Source: Sedimentisphaerales bacterium
GTDB taxonomy: Bacteria > Planctomycetota > Phycisphaerae > Sedimentisphaerales > SM23-30
Assembly (NCBI GenBank): GCA_016934515.1
Contig: JAFGSR010000149.1
Coordinates: 1 to 33,012 of the forward strand
Length of the DNA: 33,012 nucleotides
Direction: 5' to 3'
Below, piece by piece: positions 1-7,400 of the stretch. The translations under genes were made by a program, and so were the position numbers. The stretch's first letter is position 1; every line of letters begins with the position of its first letter. The notes beneath the pieces are model-generated. The model searched no databases. It saw nothing but the letters and a program-made list of their open reading frames with translations, and had not been told where the DNA came from.

Positions 1-111
1 GATTTTTATTACATTGCCGGAAGTTCGAGAGATTTTCAACGCTCAGCATCGCTGCCTGAGCAAACTTTTGACGCAGGCGTCTTGATTGCTATTGCTATGG
101 GGGAAAGATAA
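1..111 (+). CDS. C-terminal end of an unidentified gene (partial)
   Basis: Frame 1 is open from the window edge to a TAA at 109-111, giving 36 codons. The peptide begins DFYYIAGSS and ends AIAMGER, and I recognise no family in it. A strong rho-independent terminator begins about 55 bases after the stop, which is what the end of a real transcription unit would look like. The open frame is short and could be chance, so this call rests mainly on the terminator. The start lies outside the window. Confidence 0.45.
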   Translation, partial: DFYYIAGSSRDFQRSASLPEQTFDAGVLIAIAMGER

Positions 112-164
112 AGGTTATAATGAGTTAGTCAATTAAATAGTGAAGATGCGGTTTGAATATGAGA

Positions 165-207
165 GAGAGACATGTTCCGCCTATGGCGGAGTTTGTCTCT
201 TTTTTTT
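165..207 (+). terminator. Rho-independent terminator before the PEP-CTERM genes
   Basis: The arms AGAGACA..TTCCGCC and GGCGGA..TTGTCTCT pair around a TAT loop, with two G-T pairs and one mismatch, and are followed by eight T. It should end transcription of the gene whose stop is at 111. It lies inside the open frame that extends the first PEP-CTERM gene upstream to 153, and so argues that translation does not start there. A TATAAT box at 116-121 sits just before it, so a short attenuated leader transcript is a less likely alternative. Confidence 0.85.
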
Positions 208-308
208 ATGCTGTTTTCGAGAAGGTCAAAGGAGGACGACCGGACGGCATAATAGTGGTCGGTTCTTTTAAGAAATGTAGTTCTTTCTCTAAGAACGGAG
301 GATGGAAA

Positions 309-1052
309 ATGTTGAAAGGAACGCGGAGTCTTATACTGGCAGGGGTGGTAGTATTGTTAATCTCGGTTCCGAGTTGGGGTGCATACGTTCGTAGTATTCA
401 GGCGGTTTTCGATTATGCGCTTTTCTATGACTACGATCCGGTCACGTACAGTCCGAATATAGGTACTTTTCAGATGAACGGAGGAGTACCGATAGCAGTA
501 GGAGAAGGTCATATCAAAGTAGCGGGAGCCGCGGATTTTGACTATAACCTGATAGACTGCACGATGACCTTCGGGAATCAATCACAGATCAATTTGGCGG
601 GAGATACCAGTGCGGGCGGATGGGCGCATGGAACTTTTTCGGCGGGGCAGACGATTGTGCTGTCAGGAAAGATTGAAGTAAAAAGTTCGGGGATAACGAT
701 TTTTGACAGTGCGGTGGATGGATCTATCCTGGAGACGTATGTAACAGATCCTTTCATGGTGGATGAGTTGAGTTGGGACGCGTTGGTAGCTCACCAGAAA
801 CTTGAAGTAACCGGTGGCGAGTTGCTCACGGGGGCGAAGACGGGGCTGATAATAATGGATCCGACTGATTTTGTGTCGGATTATGAGGCCCTGTTTTGCA
901 CCCAAGGAGTCCCGCCGTTTGTCGATAATTTTAAGGATGACATATACAACGGGGACTCAATGCAGTTGCACTTTACGGCTGAGGTTCCGGAGCCAGCTAC
1001 ACTAATGTTAATAGGTTTGGGTTCGCTGTGCGTGATGCGCAGGAAAAAATAA
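309..1052 (+). CDS. PEP-CTERM sorting-domain protein 1
   Basis: This is a 247-aa secreted protein. An N-terminal signal peptide (MLKGTRS followed by a hydrophobic stretch ending PSWGA) leads a Gly/Asp/Thr-rich, probably beta-rich body. The C-terminus is a classic PEP-CTERM tail: VPEPAT, a hydrophobic Leu/Gly helix, then MRRKK. Such proteins are exported by Sec and processed by an exosortase; no exosortase gene lies in this window. I chose ATG 309 because GGAGG at 298-302 precedes it and the signal peptide begins there; the open frame reaches back to 153 but runs through a terminator. A hairpin GTTCTT/AAGAAC (280-296) abuts the ribosome site. It resembles the next gene in layout (GTFSA.., LSGKI/SGNID, GDS.QLHF/GDSLTLT), so the two are probably paralogues. 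The biochemical function is unknown. Confidence 0.85.
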   Translation: MLKGTRSLILAGVVVLLISVPSWGAYVRSIQAVFDYALFYDYDPVTYSPNIGTFQMNGGVPIAVGEGHIKVAGAADFDYNLIDCTMTFGNQSQINLAGDTSAGGWAHGTFSAGQTIVLSGKIEVKSSGITIFDSAVDGSILETYVTDPFMVDELSWDALVAHQKLEVTGGELLTGAKTGLIIMDPTDFVSDYEALFCTQGVPPFVDNFKDDIYNGDSMQLHFTAEVPEPATLMLIGLGSLCVMRRKK

Positions 1053-1104
1053 GAGCCGAAAAAACGAGGAAAATGTACACGTTTACTTTTAGAGGAGGAC
1101 GAAA

Positions 1105-1773
1105 ATGCTAAAGAGAGTTATTATTGTATCGTGTTTGGTTGGGCTATTGGCGATGCCGGCATTTGGAGGTCTGAGTGTCAAGAAGATTGATATTGTGGTG
1201 GCAACGGGCGGCAGCACATCATTTAATAGTATGTTAGATACGCTGAGCTGGAGCCACGGAGCAGGTGGAAGGTTATACTATGATGACTGGAGTTATGTCG
1301 ATTTTGATGACAGCACTATCAGTGTAACGATGAACTCGATGACGGAGATGTCGGGCGGAACCACCAGGGCCCACGCGAAGTTTGACAGTGGGACGTTTTC
1401 GGCTACTTTTTCCAAGACCGGTTTTCCTGCGGCTCTGGTAGTCAGTGGAAACATCGATTGGTATGAAGAAGAAGAGACCGGCGTGGACACTAACGCGTTG
1501 TTTGGCAAGGGAATTTTTGAGCCAACGGCGGTTACAATAGACTTTGGTTACTTTCCTACCGGTACGGGATGGAATTATGGTGCAGACGGCAAGAGCGGAT
1601 TCCACGGATTGACGACGGGAATTAGTCCTACGCCGCTGGAAGATTACAACAGCGACTTTACGGGTGATTCGTTGACGTTGACGATTTTTGCTGATTCGGC
1701 GGATATTCCGGAGCCGGCGACCATGCTGCTATTGGGTCTGGGTTCGGTAGCATTGCTGCGAAGAAAAAAATAA
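1105..1773 (+). CDS. PEP-CTERM sorting-domain protein 2
   Basis: This is a 222-aa protein with a signal peptide of about 21 residues (MLKRVIIV..AFGG), a Gly/Ser/Thr/Asp-rich body and the tail IPEPATMLLLGLGSVALLRRKK read as motif, Leu/Gly helix and basic end. GAGGAGG at 1092-1098 gives a good ribosome site. It starts only 52 bases after protein 1 with no terminator between, so the two probably share a transcript. The body has the same element order as protein 1 (a GTFSATF strand, an SGNID strand, a late GDSLTL strand), which suggests tandem duplication followed by strong divergence. It has no recognisable enzymatic or dockerin domain. Localisation to the cell surface or extracellular matrix by exosortase sorting is inferred from the family. 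Confidence 0.87.
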   Translation: MLKRVIIVSCLVGLLAMPAFGGLSVKKIDIVVATGGSTSFNSMLDTLSWSHGAGGRLYYDDWSYVDFDDSTISVTMNSMTEMSGGTTRAHAKFDSGTFSATFSKTGFPAALVVSGNIDWYEEEETGVDTNALFGKGIFEPTAVTIDFGYFPTGTGWNYGADGKSGFHGLTTGISPTPLEDYNSDFTGDSLTLTIFADSADIPEPATMLLLGLGSVALLRRKK

Positions 1774-1990
1774 GTGATTCGCTCCGGCAAAATTTGATTT
1801 TGGCAGTCAAAAAGGCCAATGATCGTTATCCGTATGGAATTTTGTTATGGGCGAAGAGGTTTGAGTTAAGCCTGGAGCTTTTCTGTGGCCTATTGCGTCA
1901 GGTTCTGGCGATATTGTGTGCTGATAGGTTCATGGAGAGGTAGTTGGGATGTTTGGCATCTAAGGAGAAGAAGAGGTACGTGGTGAGAAT

Positions 1991-2659
1991 ATGAAAAAAA
2001 GATTGTTTTTAATGGCTTTGTCGGTCGGTTGGTTATGTGGCACGGTATCAGCGGCGATAAGCAATGATACACCCCCTGCTTGGCGTGGTGATAACAATAC
2101 CACGTCCCAAGCATGGGAATTTGCTGACAGCAGCAATCCCGCCGTGGAGGAGACGGGTGCACCTTGGGATAATCCCTACGGCAGTCCAACTGCTTCTATC
2201 CTGCAAAGTGGCGGCGGACTTGTTCCTCCTGGGGATCCCGACACAAAATGGATGAGTGCACACCCGCAATTCGGTAGTGATCAGCATTTCGGAGTGTGGA
2301 GATTTTACGGAAATGATTATCTTGAGTTGGTTATCCCAAATGATCCTGTAGAAAGAACGACGAAAGAGATATATCTTCAACTAACTTATTCTGCTTCGGC
2401 TTATCCCATATTCGAGACAACTCCAGGATTTGCGGGCATCGAATTAGTAAGTGATTACGCGTTGGATAGTAATTATGATATTCTAACGCTACTGATTACT
2501 ATTGAACCCAACCCTGATTCAGAAACAATTGAACTGCGGCCCAATGACTGTACAATGTATATAGATCAAATAATAGTGGACACTCGCTGTATTCCGGAGC
2601 CGATGAGCATGGTGTTGCTGGGACTGGGTGCGGTGGCATTGATTCGTCGAAGAAAATAA
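1991..2659 (+). CDS. PEP-CTERM sorting-domain protein 3
   Basis: This is a 222-aa protein with a clear signal peptide (MKKRLFLMALSVGWLCGTVSAA) and a PEP-CTERM tail (IPEPMSMVLLGLG.. ending RRRK). The body is rich in aromatic and Asp/Asn residues (several Trp, for example PPAWRG, QAWEF, KWMSAHPQF, GVWRF). It carries the stretch MYIDQIIVD just before the sorting signal, where a final beta strand would be expected. It does not closely resemble proteins 1 and 2. It lies 217 bases downstream of protein 2, so it may have its own promoter; AAGGAGAAG near 1962 is rather far from the ATG and no strong ribosome site is adjacent. A perfect 9-bp hairpin follows the stop. Function unknown beyond surface sorting. 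Confidence 0.83.
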   Translation: MKKRLFLMALSVGWLCGTVSAAISNDTPPAWRGDNNTTSQAWEFADSSNPAVEETGAPWDNPYGSPTASILQSGGGLVPPGDPDTKWMSAHPQFGSDQHFGVWRFYGNDYLELVIPNDPVERTTKEIYLQLTYSASAYPIFETTPGFAGIELVSDYALDSNYDILTLLITIEPNPDSETIELRPNDCTMYIDQIIVDTRCIPEPMSMVLLGLGAVALIRRRK

Positions 2660-2664
2660 TGGTG

Positions 2665-2689
2665 TTTACCAGGGCAATGACCTGGTAAA
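2665..2689 (+). terminator. Hairpin after PEP-CTERM gene 3, possible terminator
   Basis: A perfect 9-bp stem, TTTACCAGG and CCTGGTAAA with a 7-base loop, starts six bases after the stop codon. It is not followed by a T-tract, so it may be a 3'-end stabiliser or a weak terminator rather than a classic one. Confidence 0.4.
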
Positions 2690-2902
2690 GCAGCACAATA
2701 ATTTAGTGAACGTGATGGTCTATAACGGGCGTCGCGCAACTATTCTGAGGAGGAAAAGTTGTCGGCGTCCGATTTTTTTTTGCGGGTCGGGCAGCTGGGA
2801 CCAGTGCCGTTTTAGACAAATAACATTCTCTACCCCAAGCAGGTTGAGAGTGAGTCTTAAATCTTGTCATTTTGGGGCATGACCCGGATTTATAAAATAA
2901 TA

Positions 2903-2937
2903 CTGGATTCCCGTTTTCACGGGAATGACAAATCCAG
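2903..2937. repeat. Nested inverted repeat with a dRS3-like core
   Basis: The core at 2907-2926 is ATTCCC-N8-GGGAAT, which has the form of the dRS3 element known from Neisseria; similar elements occur dispersed in many bacteria. An outer pair, CTGGATT and AATCCAG, extends the stem on both sides. Translated on the - strand it gives the CHSRENGNP peptide often seen in spurious ORF calls. Only one copy with this exact core is visible in the window. Confidence 0.6.
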
Positions 2938-2980
2938 TGAACCGGGGCTAGATAGCGGGGATTGGGGGTCAGTAGTTTGA

Positions 2981-3015
2981 GGGGAATGGGAGAGAGGGGG
3001 ATTGCGGGTTTGGGG
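2981..3015 (+). other. Potential G-quadruplex upstream of dnaE
   Basis: The + strand shows four G-runs with short loops (GGGG AAT GGG AGAGA GGGGG ATTGC GGG, then TTT GGGG), inside a longer G-rich tract from 2944 to 3055. It fits the usual quadruplex pattern of four runs of three or more G with loops of seven or fewer. It lies 200-230 bases upstream of dnaE. Confidence 0.5.
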
Positions 3016-3089
3016 TTGAGTTGTGGTTGTGAGGGGGGTATTATAGCGGGGGTAAAGCAGTTGCCAGCTTTCGCTGGACCGAATTCGCC

Positions 3090-3126
3090 GCGATCCACTG
3101 GGAGTTTCGAATCTCCCGTTGGTCGC
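3090..3126 (+). other. Long hairpin upstream of dnaE
   Basis: GCGATCCA..GGGAG pairs with CTCCC..TTGGTCGC around an 8-base TTTCGAAT loop, a stem of about 13 pairs with small mismatches. A shorter hairpin sits at 3064-3077. The loop imitates a tRNA T-loop, but no acceptor or anticodon arm can be built around it. Its role could be termination of transcription from upstream or 5' leader control of dnaE; neither can be decided here. Confidence 0.4.
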
Positions 3127-3214
3127 TTAACCTGTTATAAATAAGGCAGATAAATACATATTTCTATACGTTCAAGTTGGAAATTGAATAATCTCTTAAT
3201 ATTATTGGGAAGTC

Positions 3215-6200
3215 ATGGAAGATTCAGGATTTACGCATTTACACGTGCATAGCGAATTCAGTCTGCTGGACGGACAGGCCAGTATTAAAAAGCTGGTAGG
3301 GCAGTGTCAAGAGCTGGGGATGAATTCGCTGGCGATTACGGATCACGGTAATATGTTCGGGGCGGTAGATTTTTACAGCAAAGCGCGGGCGGCGGGGATC
3401 AAGCCGATAATGGGGATCGAGGCGTACATTGCGCCGGGTGCGCGGACCGACCGTGATGCCAAGGGGATCAGCGAAGCCAGTTACCATTTGATTTTGCTGG
3501 CGGAGAACCTGCAAGGTTATCGCAACCTGTTGAAGCTGAGCAGTATCGGTTATCTGGAAGGATTTTATTATCGTCCGCGGATCGACCGTGAGGTGCTGGA
3601 ACAGTACAGTGAAGGGATAATCTGTACATCGGCGTGCATGAGCGGTGAGGTGCCTTCGAAACTGGCGGGCGGGGACATTAAGGGGGCACGGGAGACGGCG
3701 GAATATTATTTGAAGCTGTTCGGGGAAGAGCGGTTTTTTATCGAGATTCAATGGCACTGCGCGGACCAGAATGAGGTTACGCCGATGCTGGTTGACCTGG
3801 CGAGCGAGATTGGGGCGGGGCTGATAGCGACCAATGATGTGCACTTTTTGACGGAGGCCGATTACGAGGCGCACGAGGTTTTGTGCTGTATCAGTACGGG
3901 TAAGATTCTGGAAGACGAGAAACGGATGCATTATCCGCGTCAGTTGTATCTGAAGAGTCCGCAAGAGATGCATGAGACTTTTTCGCGGTGGCCTGAATCT
4001 TGCGACAATACGATGCGGATCGCAGAGCGGTGTAATGTGGAGCTGGATTTTACACAGCAACATGCGCCGGTGTATCATCCACCAAAGAAGATGGACCCGG
4101 ATAAATATCTACGGCAGTTGTGTGAAGAAGGTTTGAAGAAGCGTTACGCAGAAGTTACGTCGGAGATAACGGAGCGTCTGGACCATGAGCTGGAAGTGAT
4201 TCAGGGCAAGGGATTCAGTAGTTATTTTCTGATTGTGTGGGACTTTGTGCATTATGCGCGAGAAAAAGGGATTCCGGCAAATCCCCGGGGTAGTGGAGTG
4301 GGGACGCTGGTGGGCTATTTGCTGGAGATTTCGAACATTGATCCGCTGAAGTATGGATTGCTGTTTGAGCGGTTTATGGATCCGGAGCGGAGTGAGATGC
4401 CGGATATTGATATTGATATTTGCCAGAACGGTCGAGCTGAGGTGATCGATTATGTGCGGCAGAAATACGGGCACGTGGCCCAGATTATTACGTTCGGGAC
4501 GATGAAGGCGCGGGCGGTAATCCGGGATGTGAGTCGGGTGCTGAATGTGCCGCTGGCGGAGGCGGATAAGTTAGCTAAGCTGGTGCCGGAGAGTCTGGGA
4601 ATCACGCTGGATTTGGCATTGGAGCAGGAGCCCAAGCTGGCGGAATGGTGCGGGAACGATGAACGGATTGCCAAGGTAATCGAGATTGGTAAACGGCTGG
4701 AAGGTTTGTCGCGACATGCGTCGGTGCACGCGGCTGGGGTGGTGATTGCGGATGAGCCGCTGGAAAATTTTCTGCCGTTGTATAAGGCGACGGATTCGGA
4801 GGAGCGAATTACCCAGTTTGACGGGCCGACGGTGGAGAAGGTCGGTTTGTTGAAGATGGATTTTTTGGGACTGCGGACGTTGTCAACAATCGAGCGGGCG
4901 CGGAATTTGGTTGAGTTGGGCAAGGGGATTAACATTGATCCGAACAAGATAGATTTGACGGATCAGAAGGTGCTGGATTTATTCGGCAGGGGTGAGACGA
5001 AAGGGATATTCCAGTTCGAATCGGCGGGGATGCGGGACATGCTGCAGAAGATGCAGCCGGACCGGGTGGAAGATTTGATTGCGGCCAATGCACTGTATCG
5101 TCCGGGACCGATGCAGCTAATCGGCGATTACATTGCGCGTAAGCACGGTCAGGAGTGGTCGCTGCCACACGAGATTATGGAGAAGGTGCTGGCGGAGACG
5201 TACGGGATAATGGTGTACCAGGAACAGGTGATGCAGATCCTGAACGGTTTGGGAGATTTGCCTCTGGCCCGGGCGTATAAACTGATTAAGGCAATCAGTA
5301 AGAAAAAGCACAAGGTAATCAAGGCGGAACAGGGGCAGTTTCTTGAAGGGTGTTCGAAGAAGGGGATCGACGAGCACAAGGCCAGGGAGTTGTTCGAGCT
5401 AATCGAGCGATTTGCCGGTTATGGTTTCAACAAGAGCCATTCGACGCAATACGCGATTTTGGCGTTTCAGACGGCGTTTTTCAAGGTTTATTACCCGACG
5501 GAATTCATGGCAGCGTTATTGACGTTTGAGATGGGTTCGACGGAAAAGGTGGCGGAATACATTGAGGGATGCCGACAGATGGGGATTGAGGTGCTGCCGC
5601 CGGATGTTACGGAAAGTTTTGCGGACTTTACTGTGATTTATCAGCAAGGCGAAGGTAAGTCAGCGCTGTTGCCGAATGATAATGAAAACGGCATGAAAAT
5701 CGACAAGGAAAGCGGCAAAAATGTCGGCAAGGGCAAGGGGAAAAGCAAAAGAGCTAAGCAAGCTGATGAGGATCAATCGTCCGGAGATGGTCGGCGGGAA
5801 AGTATTCGATTTGGTTTGGCGGCGGTAAAAGGTGTGGGGGTACGGGCGGTGGAAGCGATTATTCGGGCACGGCAGGAGAACGGTGGATTCGAGAGTATTT
5901 ATGATTTTTGCCAGAAGATTGACAACCGGCAGGTGAACCGGGGAGCGTTGGAGGCGTTGATTAAGGCGGGGGCGTTGGATTCGCTGCATGGTTCACGGGC
6001 GCAGTTGATGGCGGCGTTGGATGAAGCGATAGCGATTGCCAACGATTTGCAGCGAGATGAGCAACGTGGTCAGATGACGTTGTTCGCGTCGTTTGACAGT
6101 GATGAGCAGATCAAGCAGGAGGCGGTTAAGCTGCCGGAGGTAAGTCCATGGCCTCAGCCTCAATTGCTGCAGTATGAAAAGGAAGTGCTGGGTCTTTATG

Positions 6201-6829
6201 TAACGGATCACCCGCTGGCGGAATACGCCGAGCAGATTCATTATTACAGCACGGCGCATACGAATACGCTGCGTGAAGTGGGACAAAACGCGGAAGTGAT
6301 AATCGGCGGGATAATATCGCGGATTCGGCATTGCGTTACAAAGAACGGTCGCAACCAAGGGGCGAAAATGGCGATATTTACGCTGGAGGATCTGAACGGG
6401 ACGGTGGAAGGGGTGATTTTCCCGGATTCGCTGGCTCAGTATGAGGGCTTGATGGAGAAGGACCGGATGGTGTTTTTGCGGGGACAGGTAGATTTTCGTC
6501 GTGAGGAGCCATCGATCAAGGTGAGCGCAGTTTATGAAATGGAGCGGGCGGAAGAACATCTGACGGAGATGGTTTTTGTGAAGCTGACGGAAGAAATGGC
6601 GGAAAAAGCAAAGCTGGAGCAGTTTAAGAAACTCTGTCAGAGACACCGGGGCAAGTGCCGAGTGTGTATGGAAATGCGAACGGCGGGAAATATGCAGGTG
6701 GTGATGCAGATTGAGGCTGGGGTGCGTCCGGATACGGAATTTTGTCGCAAGCTGGAGGCGTTGGTGGGACGGAAGAATTATCGTTTGCTTTCGCTGCTGG
6801 ATAAGGTTAATGGTGCCGGTGCGGCGTGA
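3215..6829 (+). CDS. dnaE: DNA polymerase III subunit alpha
   Basis: This is the replicative C-family DNA polymerase, 1204 aa, of the DnaE1 type. An N-terminal PHP domain opens with HLHVHSEFSLLDG (residues 8-20). The catalytic aspartates are visible as PDIDIDIC (D397 and D399) and LLKMDFLG (D549), matching E. coli D401, D403 and D555. A helix-hairpin-helix region (FGLAAVKGVG) and an OB fold (VIIGGIISRIRH..IFTLEDLNG) follow. About 50 extra Lys/Gly/Asp-rich residues (near 810-860) interrupt the junction between the fingers and the helix-hairpin-helix region. Translation starts at ATG 3215, a few residues before the PHP domain; GGGAAG lies just before it, a weak ribosome site. The gene is a single + strand unit that converges on the flagellar block, 57 bases from the fliS stop. 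Confidence 0.97.
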   Translation: MEDSGFTHLHVHSEFSLLDGQASIKKLVGQCQELGMNSLAITDHGNMFGAVDFYSKARAAGIKPIMGIEAYIAPGARTDRDAKGISEASYHLILLAENLQGYRNLLKLSSIGYLEGFYYRPRIDREVLEQYSEGIICTSACMSGEVPSKLAGGDIKGARETAEYYLKLFGEERFFIEIQWHCADQNEVTPMLVDLASEIGAGLIATNDVHFLTEADYEAHEVLCCISTGKILEDEKRMHYPRQLYLKSPQEMHETFSRWPESCDNTMRIAERCNVELDFTQQHAPVYHPPKKMDPDKYLRQLCEEGLKKRYAEVTSEITERLDHELEVIQGKGFSSYFLIVWDFVHYAREKGIPANPRGSGVGTLVGYLLEISNIDPLKYGLLFERFMDPERSEMPDIDIDICQNGRAEVIDYVRQKYGHVAQIITFGTMKARAVIRDVSRVLNVPLAEADKLAKLVPESLGITLDLALEQEPKLAEWCGNDERIAKVIEIGKRLEGLSRHASVHAAGVVIADEPLENFLPLYKATDSEERITQFDGPTVEKVGLLKMDFLGLRTLSTIERARNLVELGKGINIDPNKIDLTDQKVLDLFGRGETKGIFQFESAGMRDMLQKMQPDRVEDLIAANALYRPGPMQLIGDYIARKHGQEWSLPHEIMEKVLAETYGIMVYQEQVMQILNGLGDLPLARAYKLIKAISKKKHKVIKAEQGQFLEGCSKKGIDEHKARELFELIERFAGYGFNKSHSTQYAILAFQTAFFKVYYPTEFMAALLTFEMGSTEKVAEYIEGCRQMGIEVLPPDVTESFADFTVIYQQGEGKSALLPNDNENGMKIDKESGKNVGKGKGKSKRAKQADEDQSSGDGRRESIRFGLAAVKGVGVRAVEAIIRARQENGGFESIYDFCQKIDNRQVNRGALEALIKAGALDSLHGSRAQLMAALDEAIAIANDLQRDEQRGQMTLFASFDSDEQIKQEAVKLPEVSPWPQPQLLQYEKEVLGLYVTDHPLAEYAEQIHYYSTAHTNTLREVGQNAEVIIGGIISRIRHCVTKNGRNQGAKMAIFTLEDLNGTVEGVIFPDSLAQYEGLMEKDRMVFLRGQVDFRREEPSIKVSAVYEMERAEEHLTEMVFVKLTEEMAEKAKLEQFKKLCQRHRGKCRVCMEMRTAGNMQVVMQIEAGVRPDTEFCRKLEALVGRKNYRLLSLLDKVNGAGAA

Positions 6830-6886
6830 TAAAGGTGCCGGGCCAGGTGAGCAGGCGGGATGGGTGGTTTTCGCATGGCGGGGTTT

Positions 6887-7366
6887 CTAGCCTTCGAAGT
6901 TGATGGTGGCGCCGATTTCCAGGCTTTGCAGGTCGTCGGTGGACTGGCAAGCAGCAACAGTTTGTGGCTGAGAGGACCGTTCTTGGCGGAGTTTTTCCAT
7001 GAGCAGTATCCAGGTTTCGCGGATGTGCGTGAGAATTTCGAGTGATTCGTTAAGTGCGTTAAGATCTTTTTTCATATTGGCATGTACAAGTCTATCGTAG
7101 CAGAACATGTACAACCGGCGCATATTAGTACAGGTATCGGGAGCAATATCTTCCTTCATGGACAGGCACAATTCCATGACGATTTTTTCGGCTTTGGAGA
7201 TGAAGTTGTAACTTTCTTCGATTTGTTGGTTTTCGATGGCGACGCGGGCCTGTTCGCAGAAGCGGATGGCACCGTCGTAGAGCATGAGCTGCAACTGTTC
7301 GGGAGAAGCAGTGAGGACTTTGGTTTTCAGGTATTCGTTTGTGTTGCTGTTTTTGGGATTCATCAT
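6887..7366 (-). CDS. fliS: Flagellar export chaperone FliS
   Basis: This is a 159-aa four-helix-bundle chaperone that binds the C-terminus of flagellin in the cytoplasm and keeps it from polymerising before export. It shows the family signature near the N-terminus: EYLKTKVLTASPEQLQLMLYDGAIRF (in order Y, V-TASP, LMLYDGAIRF), then a helix with KAEKIVMELC and a final helix with HIRETWILLMEKLR. The roughly 25-residue tail after that helix, ending INFEG, is longer than in many FliS proteins. It is the last gene of the flagellar block, 34 bases after fliD, and they are probably co-transcribed. In many bacteria FliS also binds FliW-free flagellin, so it connects to the FliW-CsrA switch encoded upstream. 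Confidence 0.95.
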   Translation of the reverse strand: MMNPKNSNTNEYLKTKVLTASPEQLQLMLYDGAIRFCEQARVAIENQQIEESYNFISKAEKIVMELCLSMKEDIAPDTCTNMRRLYMFCYDRLVHANMKKDLNALNESLEILTHIRETWILLMEKLRQERSSQPQTVAACQSTDDLQSLEIGATINFEG

Positions 7367-7400
7367 TTTTCAAAAGGGTGGCGATATTATATTTAAATTG

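Larger units (their letters stand above)
2660..3214. other. Gene-free region between PEP-CTERM gene 3 and dnaE
   Basis: I see no convincing gene in these 555 bases. They hold the 3' hairpin of the preceding gene, a nested inverted repeat at 2903-2937, an unusually G-rich + strand tract at 2944-3055, and two hairpins at 3064-3077 (CCAGC/GCTGG, TTTC loop) and 3090-3126. The dnaE promoter must lie in or beside the AT-rich end (about 3130-3200), but I cannot assign its boxes with confidence. Confidence 0.6.

Noticed and set aside
153-308. Upstream extension of the first PEP-CTERM gene
   Set aside because: It runs through a strong terminator hairpin with a T-run, and a better start with ribosome site and signal peptide is at 309.
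2703-3098. 131-codon open frame on the - strand
   Set aside because: It is made of the dRS3-like repeat (CHSRENGNP) and the complement of the G-rich tract, giving Pro-rich low complexity. No ribosome site.
3090-3126. tRNA-like element (GGGAG, TTTCGAAT loop, CTCCC)
   Set aside because: The loop has eight instead of seven bases and no acceptor, D or anticodon arm can be formed around it; it is a simple hairpin.
3239-4078. Long open frames antisense to dnaE, ricT and metG (also 5993-6646 and 31888-32988)
   Set aside because: They are mirror frames of strongly conserved genes, with Arg/His/Leu/Pro-rich composition and no family likeness.
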